The notes: generated from the sequence alone by a model not told the origin. A stretch of DNA of 64,000 bases from Microglena sp. YARC (GCA_022414725.1 CM039467.1:9596911-9660910), one strand, 5' to 3'. Positions 20,974 to 31,724 are shown, numbered from the stretch's first letter. A program made the numbers and translations.

Positions 20974-21423
20974 ATGGATATATCTAATAGAACTGCAGAG
21001 CCGAATGGGACCATTGAAGAAACTATTCACGACGAAAGTCCGTCCAAAAGGCAGCATGTGGTGCATGTGGACCTGACTGATAGCCGCCTGGTGTCTGACG
21101 ACAACGATGACGACGACACATGTCCTATTTGTGCTCGGTCGGCAACTGGATTCGCGCAACCGCAACAGTTTGAGCAGCACAAGAAGTTCTGCTGAGGTGC
21201 TCAGGCGAAAATCCCTGCATGTCAGTGTGGGAAGGTCTGGACAGCTGCTGATGCCGTTGAGAGGCACAGAGCATCTTGCTTTGTGTACGAAGCCCTCAAA
21301 TCCTTTCCTGGACAGCTGAAAATCAGCAAGTTCTTTGGCAGTTGTGATGAGAAAGATGAAACCTCACCAGCCTCGACTATAGTTTCTTGTCTGGTGTGCA
21401 TGTTGGGGACCAGAGCAAGTTGA
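20974..21423 (+). pseudogene. Small UBZ-like zinc-finger protein with PIP box, one in-frame TGA
   Basis: Starting at ATG 20974 the frame runs 149 codons to a stop at 21421, with a single TGA at codon 74 (21193-21195). Residues 43-49 are an acidic run (DDNDDDD). Residues 50-73 are CPICARSATGF then QFEQHKKFC, a CX2CX15HX3C finger like a UBZ4 ubiquitin-binding finger with a longer loop. After the TGA come CQCGKVW and VERHRASC, a second finger with CXC. QLKISKFF (21313-21336) fits the PCNA-binding consensus QxxIxxFF. Together these suggest a factor acting at stalled replication or DNA damage. That is inference, since no catalytic domain is present. The gene may continue in further exons. The TGA could be an error, a mutation or, less likely, recoding. 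Confidence 0.55.
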
Positions 21424-21429
21424 AGGCCT

Positions 21430-22262
21430 GACAAGGGTCTAACCAACCTAACAAAAGCTTATTGTTGTGTCTTCAGAGCATAGCACTTTATGGACCCATA
21501 CAGACCCATACTACGATTTGAGACATAGCTTTTATTGTAGGCTACAGGCAGCAGCCTCTAGGCAGCTCCCCTGGCTGGAAATTCAGCCCAAACTAAAGCG
21601 AGCTAGTGCACCTTACTTGAAGCTGACATAATGATGGTGGGCGCAAGTGGGCGTTACATTTAGACCTTTCGGTGGGCTTCATGTAGCAAGCCCATGCAGT
21701 TTTCAGGCCAATACTGGGCAAGTCAGTTATAAAGGATGTTGAAGGAAGGAAAGGAACTATAAAGAGGCTCCGGGAAGCTGAAATATTGAGATATCTAGGT
21801 TGCATATTGGATTAATTTGTAATCGTGTTCAAGCCATGTTTTAAAACATTCCACAACATTCTCAGGGTTTAGGTTTTTAATGCAGGGTACTAGAGGAGAT
21901 GATTTGCCACAACATAGGCTAGGTTTTTTATCTAAATTGGCAGGTTTTCCCCCCCTCCCCCCCCCCCCCTTTTTGACTCTTCCAACTTTTTTGACAGGGG
22001 TACCAGATATTTTCCGTTTGTCATCCCCCGAAATGAGATATAAAAAACAGATAAATAAAAAGTAGGTACCTGGTTGCTATGTGAACCCTTAACAACGCTG
22101 CTGTCATTTTCAGGGATTGAATGGAAGCACCCCATCCTTCTGGACAGAGGGTGGAACCAAAGCTTCTTCGGCTAGGCGCCAAATAAAAGCAGTTGTATGT
22201 GCTTCTCAGGTTAACCCCCAAGCTGATGTGAAGTCCAGCAGCTCTTGGCAGCACTGACTACT
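21430..22262. other. Intergenic DNA with a dispersed-repeat copy
   Basis: No gene. 21540-21640 (CTCTAGGCAGCTCCC, GAGCTAGTGC, GAAGCTGA) resembles 37045-37130 with the same order of blocks, so it belongs to an unnamed dispersed repeat. A C-rich run lies at 21949-21969. Confidence 0.55.
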
Positions 22263-22480
22263 GTGCTGGATGGGAGGGGGTGGTTGTGAGTGAGTAGGTG
22301 GGGTGGGTTATGTGAGTGGTTGAGTGGCTTTGGGTGGGTGGGTGGGTGGGTTGGGTTGTGTGAGTGGGCAGGGTGGCTTTGGATGGGTGGGTGTGGTGGG
22401 TTATGTGAGTAGGTTGGGTTGCTTTGGGTGGGTGGGTGGGTTGGGTTGGGTGAGTGGGTAAAGTGGCTTTGTAATCATTT
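22263..22480. repeat. GGGTG-rich minisatellite
   Basis: Degenerate repeats built of GGGTGGGTGGG, TGTGAGTGGGT and GTGGCTTTG blocks. A related, indel-rich copy lies at 23100-23275. Confidence 0.85.
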
Positions 22481-22885
22481 GGTTGAAGGTGGCAGCTACA
22501 GCAGAAGAGGAGACAACTGGCGAGGGCGACGATCGTATGGTGGCCAAGCCCACTGTGCACTCGGGCGGTGCACTTTCAGCGCCATGTCGACGATTCGTAC
22601 ATGAACCTTCCAGCAGGGGAGTGCGCAACTCATGCGGGGACACGATCGTATGGCTATTTTGGACCACGGTGCTCTCCCCGAGTCCCAGCCCCCGGTCCCA
22701 GCCCTAGCAGCGCCATATCTACAATTCGTACATCAACCTTCCGACGGGCCTTATATATGCCCTCCGTCCGAAACATATAGGTAGGTAATTAGTATCGACG
22801 CCCTGGTATCGTCCATGTGATAAACTTAGCCATATACGTGGAATATGCTGCACAATGGGAAGGGCGAATGAAAAACCACCATTCA
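22481..22885 (+). repeat. Duplicated 400-bp complex segment, copy 1
   Basis: Starts GGTTGAAGGTGGCAGC and ends GAAAAACCACC. It recurs at 23276-23683. The two copies differ at about 15 places, nearly all one-base insertions or deletions. Short frames in it have no recognisable product. Confidence 0.88.
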
Positions 22886-22904
22886 AGAAGATCACATGAC
22901 AGGG

Positions 22905-23275
22905 TGGGGTTGGGGAGTGGGGGGTTGGGTGGGATGGGATGGGGTGGGGTGGGTGGGGGGGCGGGGCGGGGCGGGGCGGGGCGGGGGGGCGGGGCGGGGC
23001 GGGCGGGGCGGGGCGGGGCGGGGCCGGGGCGGGGCGGGGTGGAGCGGCGGGCGGGGTGGAGCGGGGCGGGGTGGGGTGGGGTGGGGTGGGGTGGGGTGGG
23101 TTATGTGAGTGTGGTTGAGTGGCTTTGGGTGGTGGTGGGTGTGGTTGGGTTGTGTGAGTGGGCAGGGGTGGCTTTGTGATGGGTGGGTGTTGGTGGGTTA
23201 TGTGAGTAAGGTTGGGTTGCTTTGGTGGGTGGGTGGGATGGTGGTTGGGTGAGTGGTAAAGTGGCTTTGTAATCA
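22905..23275. repeat. G-rich (GGGGC/GGGTG) tract and minisatellite
   Basis: Runs of GGGGCGGGGC and GGGGTGGGGT, then the GGGTG minisatellite again. Strong G-quadruplex potential on the plus strand. Open frames across it are compositional only. Confidence 0.9.
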
Positions 23276-23690
23276 ATTTGGTTGAAGGTTGGCAGCTACA
23301 GCAGAAGAGGAGACAACTGGCGAGGGCGACGATCGTATGGTGGCCAAGCCACTGTGCACTCGGGCGGTGCACTTCAGCGCCATGATCGACGATTCGTACA
23401 TGAAACCTTCCAGCAGGGAGTGCGCAACTCATGCGGCGGACACGATCGTATGGCTATTTTGGAACCAGGTGCTCTCCCCGAGTCCAGCCCCGGTCCCAGC
23501 CCTAGCAGCGCCATATCTACAATTCGTACATCAACCTTCCGACGGGGCCTTATATATGCCCTCCGTCCGAAACATTATAGGTAGGTTAATTAGTATCGAC
23601 GCCCTGGTATCGTCCATGTGAATAAAACTTAGCCATATACGTGGAATATGCTGCACAATGGAAGGCGAATGAAAACCACCATGGAGGCCA
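23276..23690 (+). repeat. Duplicated 400-bp complex segment, copy 2
   Basis: Indel-rich duplicate of 22481-22885, about 795 bp downstream. See that entry. Confidence 0.88.
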
Positions 23691-23719
23691 AGCTCGGGGG
23701 AAGACGCGGGTGCTGCTTC

Positions 23720-24130
23720 ACTATGAGGTCAGGGTGGGATTGGGAGTGGGGTGGCGGCTGGGGTGGGGTGGGTCATGGGGATGGGTGGTATGGCGATGGG
23801 GGGGTGGGGTGGGTGGAGGTAGGGTGGTGGGGGGGTGGGTGGTGGTGGTGGGTGGGGTGGGGTGGGGTGGGTGGGTGGTGGGGTGGTGGGGTGGGGTGGG
23901 GTGGGGTGGGGTGGGGTGGGGTGGGGGGGTGGGTGGGGGTGGGGGTGGGGGGGAATGGTGGGGGGGGTGGGGTGGGGGGTGGGGGTGGGGGTGGGGGGTG
24001 GGGGTGGGGGTGGGGGGGTGGGTGGGGTGGGGGTGGAGGGTGGGGTGGGTGGTGGGGTGGGGTGGGTGGGTGGTGGGGTGTGGGTGTGGTGGGGGTTGGG
24101 TGGGGTTGGGGGGGGGTGGAGGGGGGGGAT
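23720..24130. repeat. GGGTG/GGGGTG simple-repeat tract
   Basis: About 400 bp almost free of C on the plus strand, made of GGTGGGGTGGG variants. Long Gly/Trp/Val frames (plus) and Pro/His frames (minus) are artefacts of composition. Confidence 0.93.
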
Positions 24131-24186
24131 GGAAGCCGGCGTCGTACAAAAGCAAGAATGGAGGGAGGAGCATGCAAAAGACACGC

Positions 24187-24720
24187 TCAGAATTCTGCCA
24201 CGAACCGGAACTTTCCTTGCGGGTGGGGCAGTGGCAGGGACACATGAAGTCAGGAAATCAGTCATCTGGCACTGAGGCACCTGCCTCACATACCGGTGCA
24301 TGGAGCCCACGGTCCTAACTAATTATCGTCAAGCTACAGAACGGGTGCGTGCATGCCTACCAGTGGATTGTTGACCTGGGCGAGTTAGTGATGGGGGCCG
24401 TCTGCTTGTATCACAGAAAGATCGTGTCGCCGTGCTGGCGAGAAAGCTTTGTGGTACTGTGGTCGTGCTGGTTATCAATTGCGCAGCTTATCAATTGCAC
24501 AGGTTGTCAACTTCGCAGTTCGAAGGTTGGCATAAACAAGCGCGTAGCTGATGAAATAAAAGACTGGGCACATCAGATGTGACTGACGACAACGCCATGC
24601 TGTCAGGGTTGGGCCTGGATACCTGGATACCTGCCGGAGCACACCGTTCATAGTCAGTCGTACTATGAATCACCTTCCCGCGTCCTTCACTTGGACCTCT
24701 GATTGCAATCATGCTTGTGT
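24187..24720 (+). repeat. Left arm of a large inverted repeat
   Basis: Reverse-complementary to 25183-25705. Shared blocks in inverted order include GAAATCAGTCATCTGGCACT, CCACGGTCC, GTCAAGCTACA, TTGTTGACCTGGGCGAGTTA, CAGGGTTGGGCCTGG and CCCGCGTCCTTC. The arms differ by scattered substitutions and small indels. Confidence 0.9.
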
Positions 24721-24917
24721 ACTGTAGTTGAGCTGTCATAGAGTTTCTTCCAATCACGCTTACGTATTTCTTACTCATGAGTACGAATAGAGTGTACCAA
24801 TATCTTATTATCTCCAACTACCTGCTGACGTCAATGTCTAGGGAAAGTAACCCCTTTGTGTACCAATATCTTATTATGATAAGTGTAGGTGACGTGGCAT
24901 AATAAGATTGCAGCGTG

Positions 24918-25223
24918 CTGAAGAAGCTGCCTTTACACTCCACCAGTCTGTACCTCAGATTCCTCCCTGCTTTCTTTTCTGCCACATGAAGTCACGCCCG
25001 ACTCAGTTACTGCTTTGTATAACGCCGCAATGGATGATGGAGCCTCCGTCCGGAAACTATATATCTTGCACCATCGTGTCCCCGTTGATGGAAATGTGCA
25101 CTCTCGCACCGTTTCGAACGTACCTTCTACCATCGTCCTTGCAGCTCTACTGGGCCAGGTGGCCCTAAAGAACCTTAACGGACTGACACCATCAGAGGTC
25201 CAAGCGAAGGACGCGGGAAGGTG
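24918..25223 (+). CDS. Hypothetical small ORF in the inverted-repeat spacer
   Basis: About 100 codons are open from 24918 to the stop at 25222. They include a Met at 25015 (MYNAAMDDGASVRKLY, then VPSTIVLAALLGQVALKNLN) and residues of balanced composition, unlike the simple-repeat frames around it. The complementary strand is also open over the same span (98 codons), so one of the two may be chance. I recognise no family. It could be an exon or a remnant; its last 40 bp lie within the right inverted arm. Confidence 0.3.
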
Positions 25224-25705
25224 AGGCATGGTAAAATTGTCTACGGATCGGATAGCAAATAATACAGCCGTAAGTCTGACGCGAACAGTGTGCTCAAACA
25301 GTTATCCAGGCCCAACCCTGACAGCATGGCGTTGTCGTCAGTCACATCTGATGTGCCTAGTCTGTTATCAGTTGCGCACATGTTTATGCCAACCTTCGAC
25401 CTGCGCAATTAACTACCTGTGACATAGATAAACTGCGCAATTGATAACCTGCACGAACGCACAACCTCAAGGCTTTCTCGCCAACACGGCGACACGATAT
25501 GTATGTGATACAAGCAGGCGGCCCCCATCGCTAACTCGCCCAGGTCAACAATCCACTGGTAGGCATGCTTGTAGCTTGACGTTAATTAGTACGGACCGTG
25601 GGCCATGTACCAGTATATAAGCCAGGCGCCTCAGTGCCAGATGACTGATTTCCCAACTTCATCTGCCCCTACTCTCCCCACCTCAAGGAACGTCCCGGGT
25701 CATGG
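25183..25705 (-). repeat. Right arm of a large inverted repeat
   Basis: Inverted copy of 24187-24720, with a spacer of about 460 bp. The arm ends where the C-rich minisatellite begins, mirroring the G-rich tract beside the left arm. Confidence 0.9.
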
Positions 25706-25724
25706 CAGAATACCCTACCTGCCC

Positions 25725-27560
25725 CAACCACCCCATCCAACCCTTACCCTACCGACCCCACCCACCCCACAACTTACCCTACCTGCCCCCACCACCCCAT
25801 CCAACCCTCACCCTACCCGACCCCCCCAACCCACCAACTTACCCTACCTGCCCCCGACCACCCCATCCAACCCTTACCCAACCCGACCCCCCCCACCCAC
25901 CAACTTACCCTACCTTGCCCCCCCACCACCCATCCCAGCTTTGCCCTACCCGAAATCCCACCCAACCAACTAACAATACCTGCCCCCCCCCCACCCCATC
26001 CCACCCTTATCCTACCCGACCCCCCCCAGTCCCACCAACTTACTTCTACCTGCCCCCACCACCCCATCCCAGCCTTGCCCTACCCGAAATCCCACCCCAC
26101 CAACAAACCATACCTGCCCCCCACCACCCCATCCAACCCTTACCTGACCCGATCCCCGCACCCCACCAACTTACCCTACCTGCCCCCACCACCCCATCCA
26201 AGCCTTGCCCTTACCCGAAATCCCCACCACACCAACAAACCATGCCTGCCCCCCACCACTCCATCCCAGCCTTACCCGACCCTACCCGACCCCCCCACCC
26301 TACCAACTTACCCTACCTGCCCCCACCACCCCATCCCAGCCTTGCCCTACCCGAAATCCCACCCCACCAACAAACACTACTGCCCACCACCACCCCTTTC
26401 CAACCCTTACCCGACCCGACCCCCCCACCCCCACCAACTTACTCTACCTGCCCAGCCCCTACACCACCAACTTACCCTACCTGCCCCCCCCACACCCCCA
26501 CCCCACCCACCCCCCCCCACCCCCCACCCACCCACCCACCATCCCAGCCTTACCCGATCTGAGCCCCCCACCCCACCAAATAACCCTACCTGCCCCCCCC
26601 CACCCCATCCCAGCCTTACCCGACCCGACCCCCCCACCACCACCACCACCACCACCACCACCAATAACCCTACCCACCACCACCACACCACCACCAACTT
26701 ACCCTACCTGCCCCCCCCCCCCCCACCCACACACACACACACACACACCCACCCCACCCACCCACTCCCCACCCCACAAACACACACACACCATCCCAGG
26801 CTTACCGGACCTGACCCCCCCCCCACCAACTAACCCTACCTGCCCCCCCACACCCCACACCCCATCCCACCCTTACCCTACCTACCCGACCCCACACCCC
26901 ACCCACCCCACCCACTCCCCACCCCAGAATTACACACACACCATCCCAGCCTTACCCGACCTGACCCCCCACCTCACCAACTAACCCTACCTGCCCCCCA
27001 CCCCCCCACCCCATCCCACCCTTACCCGACCCGACCCCCCACCCCACCAACTTACCCTACCTGCCCCCCCCACCCCATCCCAGCCTTGCCCTACCCGGCC
27101 CCCACCCCACCAACTTACCCTACCTGCCCCCCCCCCACCCCCCACACCCCACACCCCACACACACACCATCCCAGCCTTACCCGACCCGACCCCCCCCAC
27201 CCCACCAACTTACCCTACCTGCCCCCCCACACCCACCCCCACCCACACCCACACACACACCCACACACACACCATCCCAGCCTTACCCGACCCGACCCCC
27301 CACCCCACCAAATAACCTACCTGCCCCTACCACCCCATCCATCCTTACCCGACCCGCCCCCCACCCCACAAACTTACCCTACCTGCCCCCCACCACCCCA
27401 TCCCAGCCTTATTACCCTACCCGAAATCCCACCACCAACTAACCCTACCTGCCTTCCCCAACACCCCAGCCCTGAAGACCCACCACCCAAGCAAACCCAC
27501 CACCCAACCCGACCCCACCACCCCAACCCCACCCTACCAACCCCATCCCATCCACCCCCA
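25725..27560. repeat. C-rich minisatellite, about 60-bp units
   Basis: Units resemble CCAACTTACCCTACCTGCC, then CCACCACCCCATCCCAGCC, then TTGCCCTACCCGA. Later units gain (AC)n and CACCC tracts (26640-26780, 27240-27270). All long Pro/Thr/His frames here are compositional. Unit lengths vary a lot, by homopolymer indels. Confidence 0.93.
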
Positions 27561-27751
27561 TACATCCCAGCCCAGCATTGCTGCCAGGAGCCCCTGGACA
27601 TCACAGAAGCTCGAGGCCTACATAGCCTGAGCACGACCGTAATGGCGCCTGGTGCGTGAAAGCAGCTTTAGATCCTCCCTTTCTATCTCTGCAGGAATGG
27701 GGTCAGGTTGTAGCAAGAACAACAAGGTACATAAGTTTGATACCCCATATG
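27561..27751. other. Short complex spacer
   Basis: Non-repetitive sequence between two simple-repeat blocks; no gene recognised. Confidence 0.55.
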
Positions 27752-27848
27752 CATGTATGTATGTATGTATGTATGTATGTATGTATGTATGTATGTATGT
27801 ATGTGTGTATGTATGTATGTATGCATGCATGCAAGTATGTATGTATGT
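27752..27848. repeat. (ATGT)n microsatellite
   Basis: About 24 tetranucleotide units with a few ATGC and GTGT variants. Confidence 0.95.
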
Positions 27849-27875
27849 ACTAGTACATTGCCCGTGTGGCCGGAG

Positions 27876-27924
<49 letters not shown>
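27876..27924. repeat. Poly-C tract, 49 bases
   Basis: The longest homopolymer in the window. Confidence 0.95.
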
Positions 27925-28260
27925 ATCCCATCTAAGCCTGGGTTCTGGTCTGGGTAACGGGTTACGTCCTTGTATGCACTCCCCTACCCCACCCCCACCC
28001 TCATCGTCCCCTAGGCATACACACAGTCAAGATATTTCCCCCAACGCATGCCCCCCCTTCCCCCTCCCACCCCATCTACACTCTTTCTCTTTCTCCCCCC
28101 TCCCCTCACCCTAGCCATTTCCACCCATGGTGGGCCACCCTCGACCCTCCCCCTCCACCCTCTCTTTCCCAACCACCGGCACACATGCGTTATCCCCTCT
28201 CCTTACCCTCATCCCTTCCACTCCAGCTTTGGGCCTAGATCATGCAGAAATACGAAGTGG
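27925..28260 (+). repeat. C-rich duplicated segment, copy 1
   Basis: Contains GGTGGGCCACCCTC, CAACCACCGGCACACATGC and CTTTGGGCCTAGATCATGCAGAA. The same order of blocks recurs at 29240-29590 (GGTGGGCCACCCTC, CAACCACTGACATGCA, TATGGGCTTTGATCATGCAGAA). It is an old duplication about 1.3 kb apart, with C-rich filler of variable length. Confidence 0.75.
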
Positions 28261-29164
28261 ATATAGAGCAGGCTGCGGATCCAACCTGCCAATAGGTTGC
28301 GAAAGCCGACCCCACTGAGAATAACGGGCGTGTGCAATCACAAAGCGACGTACCTGCATCTTCTTCTTTGCGCGGAGCATAGTTGGGTCTGCAGCTGTTG
28401 TTTTGACCAGGAAATATCAGCCAGTCCTATATCGAATCGCAACATGCTAAGCAACCGATGTATCAATGCTTGCAACAAAGAAAAGATATTGGGTGAGGGG
28501 TGCAAGGGCCATATCCCTTTGGGTAGGTAACGCCAGTGGGGGTTTTGAAGAAATTCAAAAATATCTCACAATAATTGCCTGCCGACCAGACAAAACGATG
28601 GCATGACGTTGATGCAGAGGATGATATATGGCGAATTGCGCGCGGCAGCCTGCCTCGCAGCATGAGGTTCACGTCTTGTCTGATTATTAACCTGGTGTTG
28701 ATTTTCAGGACTGGTTGCATGGTGTGAGCTTTCCGCCTGGCCTGGTTGTAAGTCGCGCGCTGCTGTGGGTTAGCAGCATCTGCTCAACGCCGACGCTGGT
28801 TTGCATGGCTCCTTTCCTCGTTGGTCTGAACTCTGAAGAGCTCGCCTTGCGCGCTGAGTGGCTGAATTTTTGTTTCAGGCATGGTACGAAAAGTAGACCA
28901 CGACAGCGAGACAATTGTAGTACGTGAAGGTTTAAGGTAGGGCTGTGTGTGAAGGTCACGGAGAAGCGAAGGGCATAGGAGAAGCGAAGCGAAGGGCGCA
29001 GAAGGTGAGATTCAAAATTTGCGCGCATTCCCCGCAGTCATACAGTACAGTACAGCAAGTGTCCGATGTCCGTCGAGTACTACAATTGTCTGTGCCCCCC
29101 TCCCCCCTATGACACGAGGAACGAACAAAAAAATATAGCGATATCCATGTATGTCTACATATAT
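28261..29164. other. Complex sequence between duplicated segments; possible exon
   Basis: No recognised gene. A plus frame from 28697 (after TTTTCAG, acceptor-like) reads DWLHGVSFPPGLVVSRALLW then SSICSTPTLVCMAPFLVG to a stop near 28925. The composition is not repetitive, so it could be an exon remnant, but nothing identifies it. Confidence 0.3.
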
Positions 29165-29600
29165 TTAGATGTACACCCACAGACACGCACACTCACACTC
29201 CTTCTACCTACCTCTTGAACTTCACTTCAGCTGCGACCCCCCACCTTCTATCACACATGCATACCATTCCAACTCACCCCCAGCCAGACACACAGTATTT
29301 GCTACTTTTCCCAACTCATCTCTGCCCCTCACCCCACCCTATTCACACACACTCTCTTTATCCCCCCTTCACCTCCCCACCCTACCCAACCCAACCCAAC
29401 CCAACCCGCACACACATACACGCATACACACACACCCTCCAGCCATCCCCACCCAGGGTGGGCCACCCTCAACCCACCCCACCCACCCCACCCCCCTCCC
29501 TTCCCCCAACCACTGACATGCACTCACGTACCCCTGTCTCCCTACCTCATCCCTGTCAATAAAGCTATGGGCTTTGATCATGCAGAACAAGTCATAGGCG
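29165..29600 (+). repeat. C-rich/CA-rich duplicated segment, copy 2
   Basis: Partner of 27925-28260, with expanded CACACA and CCCAACC filler. Confidence 0.75.
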
Positions 29601-29875
29601 GCGTCGCAAGCGATGCAGAAATTTGGCAGAATGATATCAGAGCAACAGGTTGCAACAGAATTGATCGTACCGAAGCCAATTAGTTACTAGACAGTTGCCT
29701 TACATGTCAGGCTTTGTGTAGGTCGTACAAACGTCGGTCGGACGCACAAACAGACAAAAAAGTGACCCTACCTGGGGGGCTCACGCCCCCCAGAAAGGGG
29801 GGCCCTACCAAAGACAACATGCAAACGCTTGCTCTAATTACGACCCTGATGAGAACACTGGACCTGCGCAACTGC
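29601..29875. other. Spacer with part of a dispersed repeat
   Basis: 29765-29805 (GGGGGGCTCACGCCCCCCAG, then AAAGGGGGGCCC) resembles the end of the repeat pair at 40510-40725 and 49205-49525. Nothing else is recognised. Confidence 0.5.
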
Positions 29876-30345
29876 AAATCATAAACCCTAAGCTCACATG
29901 ATTCACCCTAAATCATAAACCCTAACCTCGCATGCTTCACCCTAAATCATTTAACCTATACTTGCATGCTTCACCCTAAATCATTAACCCTAAACTCGCA
30001 TGATTCACCCTAAGTCATAAACCCTAAGCTTGCATGCTTCACCCTAAATCATAAACCATTAACCCTAAACACGCATGCTTCACCCTATATCATAAACCCT
30101 AAGCTTGCATGCTTCACCCTAAATCATAAACCCTAAACTTGCATGCTTCACCCTAAATTATTAACCCTAAACTCGCATGATTCACCCTAAATCATAATCC
30201 CTAAACTCGCATGCTTAATCTTCAATCATAAACCCTAAATTTTCATGCTTCCCCTTAAATCATTAACCCTAAACTCGCATGATTCACCCTAAATCATAAA
30301 CCCTAAGCTTGCATGCTTCACCCTAAACTCGCTTGCTTCACTTTA
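29876..30345. repeat. 33-34-bp minisatellite containing CCCTAAA
   Basis: About 14 units of CATGCTTCACCCTAAATCAT followed by AAACCCTAAGCTTG. Each unit carries two telomere-like CCCTAAA motifs. It lies just upstream of paralogue B and, read in gene orientation, shares AAACCCTAA and CATGCTTCA with the minisatellite upstream of paralogue A. Confidence 0.92.
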
Positions 30346-30433
30346 TTGAATGAGCTCCTTATGGATCAACCTGACTGGCAGGTACTTTTATGTGAAAGTT
30401 TAGAGGGTTGCTAGGACAAGAAATAATAATTAT

Positions 30434-30538
30434 GGTGATGATGATGATGATGATAATAATGATGATGATCATGATCATGATCATGATGATAAAGATGATG
30501 ATGGTGATGATGATGATGATGATGATGATGATAATGAC
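30434..30538. repeat. (GAT)n microsatellite
   Basis: GATGATGAT with ATCATG interruptions, inside the presumed intron of paralogue B. It gives a polyhistidine frame on the minus strand that is not a gene. Confidence 0.93.
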
Positions 30539-30561
30539 TTGTGCCCTGTAATCCCCTGCAG

Positions 30562-31163
30562 GTCCATCCCGACAATGTTAAGATCGATTTCGATAAGGCA
30601 AAAAAACTCATTGACGACCATGTACCGCTCATTCCGCCACTAGGGGGAGTCATCAATTGGATGGCACATACAGAAATGCCTGACAAGGCAGATCTGAAGA
30701 AAGTCCTGAGAATTCTCAAAGTTCCACCCAACTCGGGTTGGCTTTGCAGGCAAGGTGATGATCTGGATGCCTTGTGTATTGCAGTCTACAAGGCACTGAA
30801 TGCACCTTGCTTTGAGACTGTGGAGTCAGGCACAGCTGGTCACGTAACGATCCATAACAAGTCGACTCGCAACCTGAATGCCGTTATCATTCCTGAACCA
30901 ACAGCCGATCAGCTACGGGACACGTTCCTAACCCCAGCATGTCCTTCTGCTAGAGAGGCACCACCTCTGCCAGATGGATTTAAGGTGGTGATTTGACTGA
31001 GATTATTGGCAATGGTGATCAAACACTGGTAACACTTAGCTATGATGTGCACTACTGGCAAAACACACCAAAGATCAGTACGTACAAGACCCTGAAACTT
31101 TGCACCAATGTGTGTGTGCCCGTAGGGAGCTCTATAGTCGTCACGAGCACAAACTATACCTAA
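30562..31163 (+). pseudogene. Unknown protein family, paralogue B (last exon, one frameshift)
   Basis: Paralogue of 17893-18585; the family is not recognised. The exon starts after the acceptor CCCCTGCAG (30561). It reads VHPDNVKIDFDKAKKLIDD, HVPLIPPLGGVINW, LCIAVYKALNAPCFE, VTIHNKSTRNLNAVIIPEP and LPDGFKVV. A one-base frameshift near 30990 then moves to DLTEIIGNGDQTLVTLSYDV, then LKLCTNVCVPVGSSIVV and a TAA at 31161. The upstream ATG at 30541 lies in the intron end and is not the start. Shared features in both copies are the AVYKAL block, a basic NN/NKSTR block and a Cys pair near the C-terminus. No catalytic motif was seen. Confidence 0.68.
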
Positions 31164-31500
31164 ACATCAGGCACAGCTGCATTGATAAGTAGGGTTGGTA
31201 AGCAAACGTATATTTTCATTTGTATATAAAAATAAGAAAGTGAAGTGCCGGGATGCGTGCTGTACTTTTCGAAGTACAACTCATACGTTTATACTCATAC
31301 GTTTTGAGAAATAATATACTGCGTATATATATGTATGAGCTTATAAACGGATGAGTATACGTTCATATGTCGGCCCAACCCTATTGATGACACATGAATG
31401 ACATAACAGAATGAGATGATGACAGCAGCGCCCATGGCAAAGCATGCGTGCCAGCGGCAGCATGGTTTGATTTGATTCTTTGAGCTTGAAGAGTTGCTTG
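31164..31500. other. Intergenic DNA downstream of paralogue B
   Basis: AT-rich; ACTCATACGTTT is repeated near 31280 and a (TA)-rich stretch lies at 31320. No gene. Confidence 0.6.
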
Positions 31501-31508
31501 GTTATATC

Positions 31509-31691
31509 TAGGGACCAGCATATCATATGATTTTGACCAAAGGCGAGTATGATATCATATGATATCATGCAAATTGCATCATATGATATTGCATATAAAT
31601 GGTAACTTTAGCCTAGCCAGCCAGGCTGCCGGCATCATATGATTTTAGTATGATGGCATTATATCATATGATATCATATTGCCGTTCCCTA
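31509..31691 (+). mobile_element. hAT-like MITE family B, copy 1
   Basis: 183 bp with ends TAGGGACCAGCATATCATAT (left) and ATATCATATTGCCGTTCCCTA (right), which are inverted to each other in the outer TAGGGA and the ATATGATA core. The flanks GTTATATC (31501-31508) and GTTATAGC (31692-31699) match at 7 of 8. The interior is full of CATATG/GATATC palindromes. Copy 2 at 43802-44042 has a perfect 8-bp duplication. Confidence 0.8.
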
Positions 31692-31724
31692 GTTATAGCC
31701 CCGTTTGAATTAATGGTTGAATGA

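Noticed and set aside
21878..21890. CAGGGTACTAGAG as an end of a family A MITE
   Set aside because: No matching inverted end or body was found within a reasonable distance.
23641..24318. Long open frames rich in Gly/Trp/Val (plus) and Pro/His/Thr (minus)
   Set aside because: They exist only because the DNA is almost C-free; all frames on both strands are open.
25702..26984. Open frames of 250-290 codons rich in Pro, Thr and His
   Set aside because: They are translations of a C-rich minisatellite with variable unit length; no domain or codon bias.
30541..30561. ATG at 30541 as start of paralogue B
   Set aside because: The same stretch aligns to the intron end of paralogue A and finishes in a splice acceptor.
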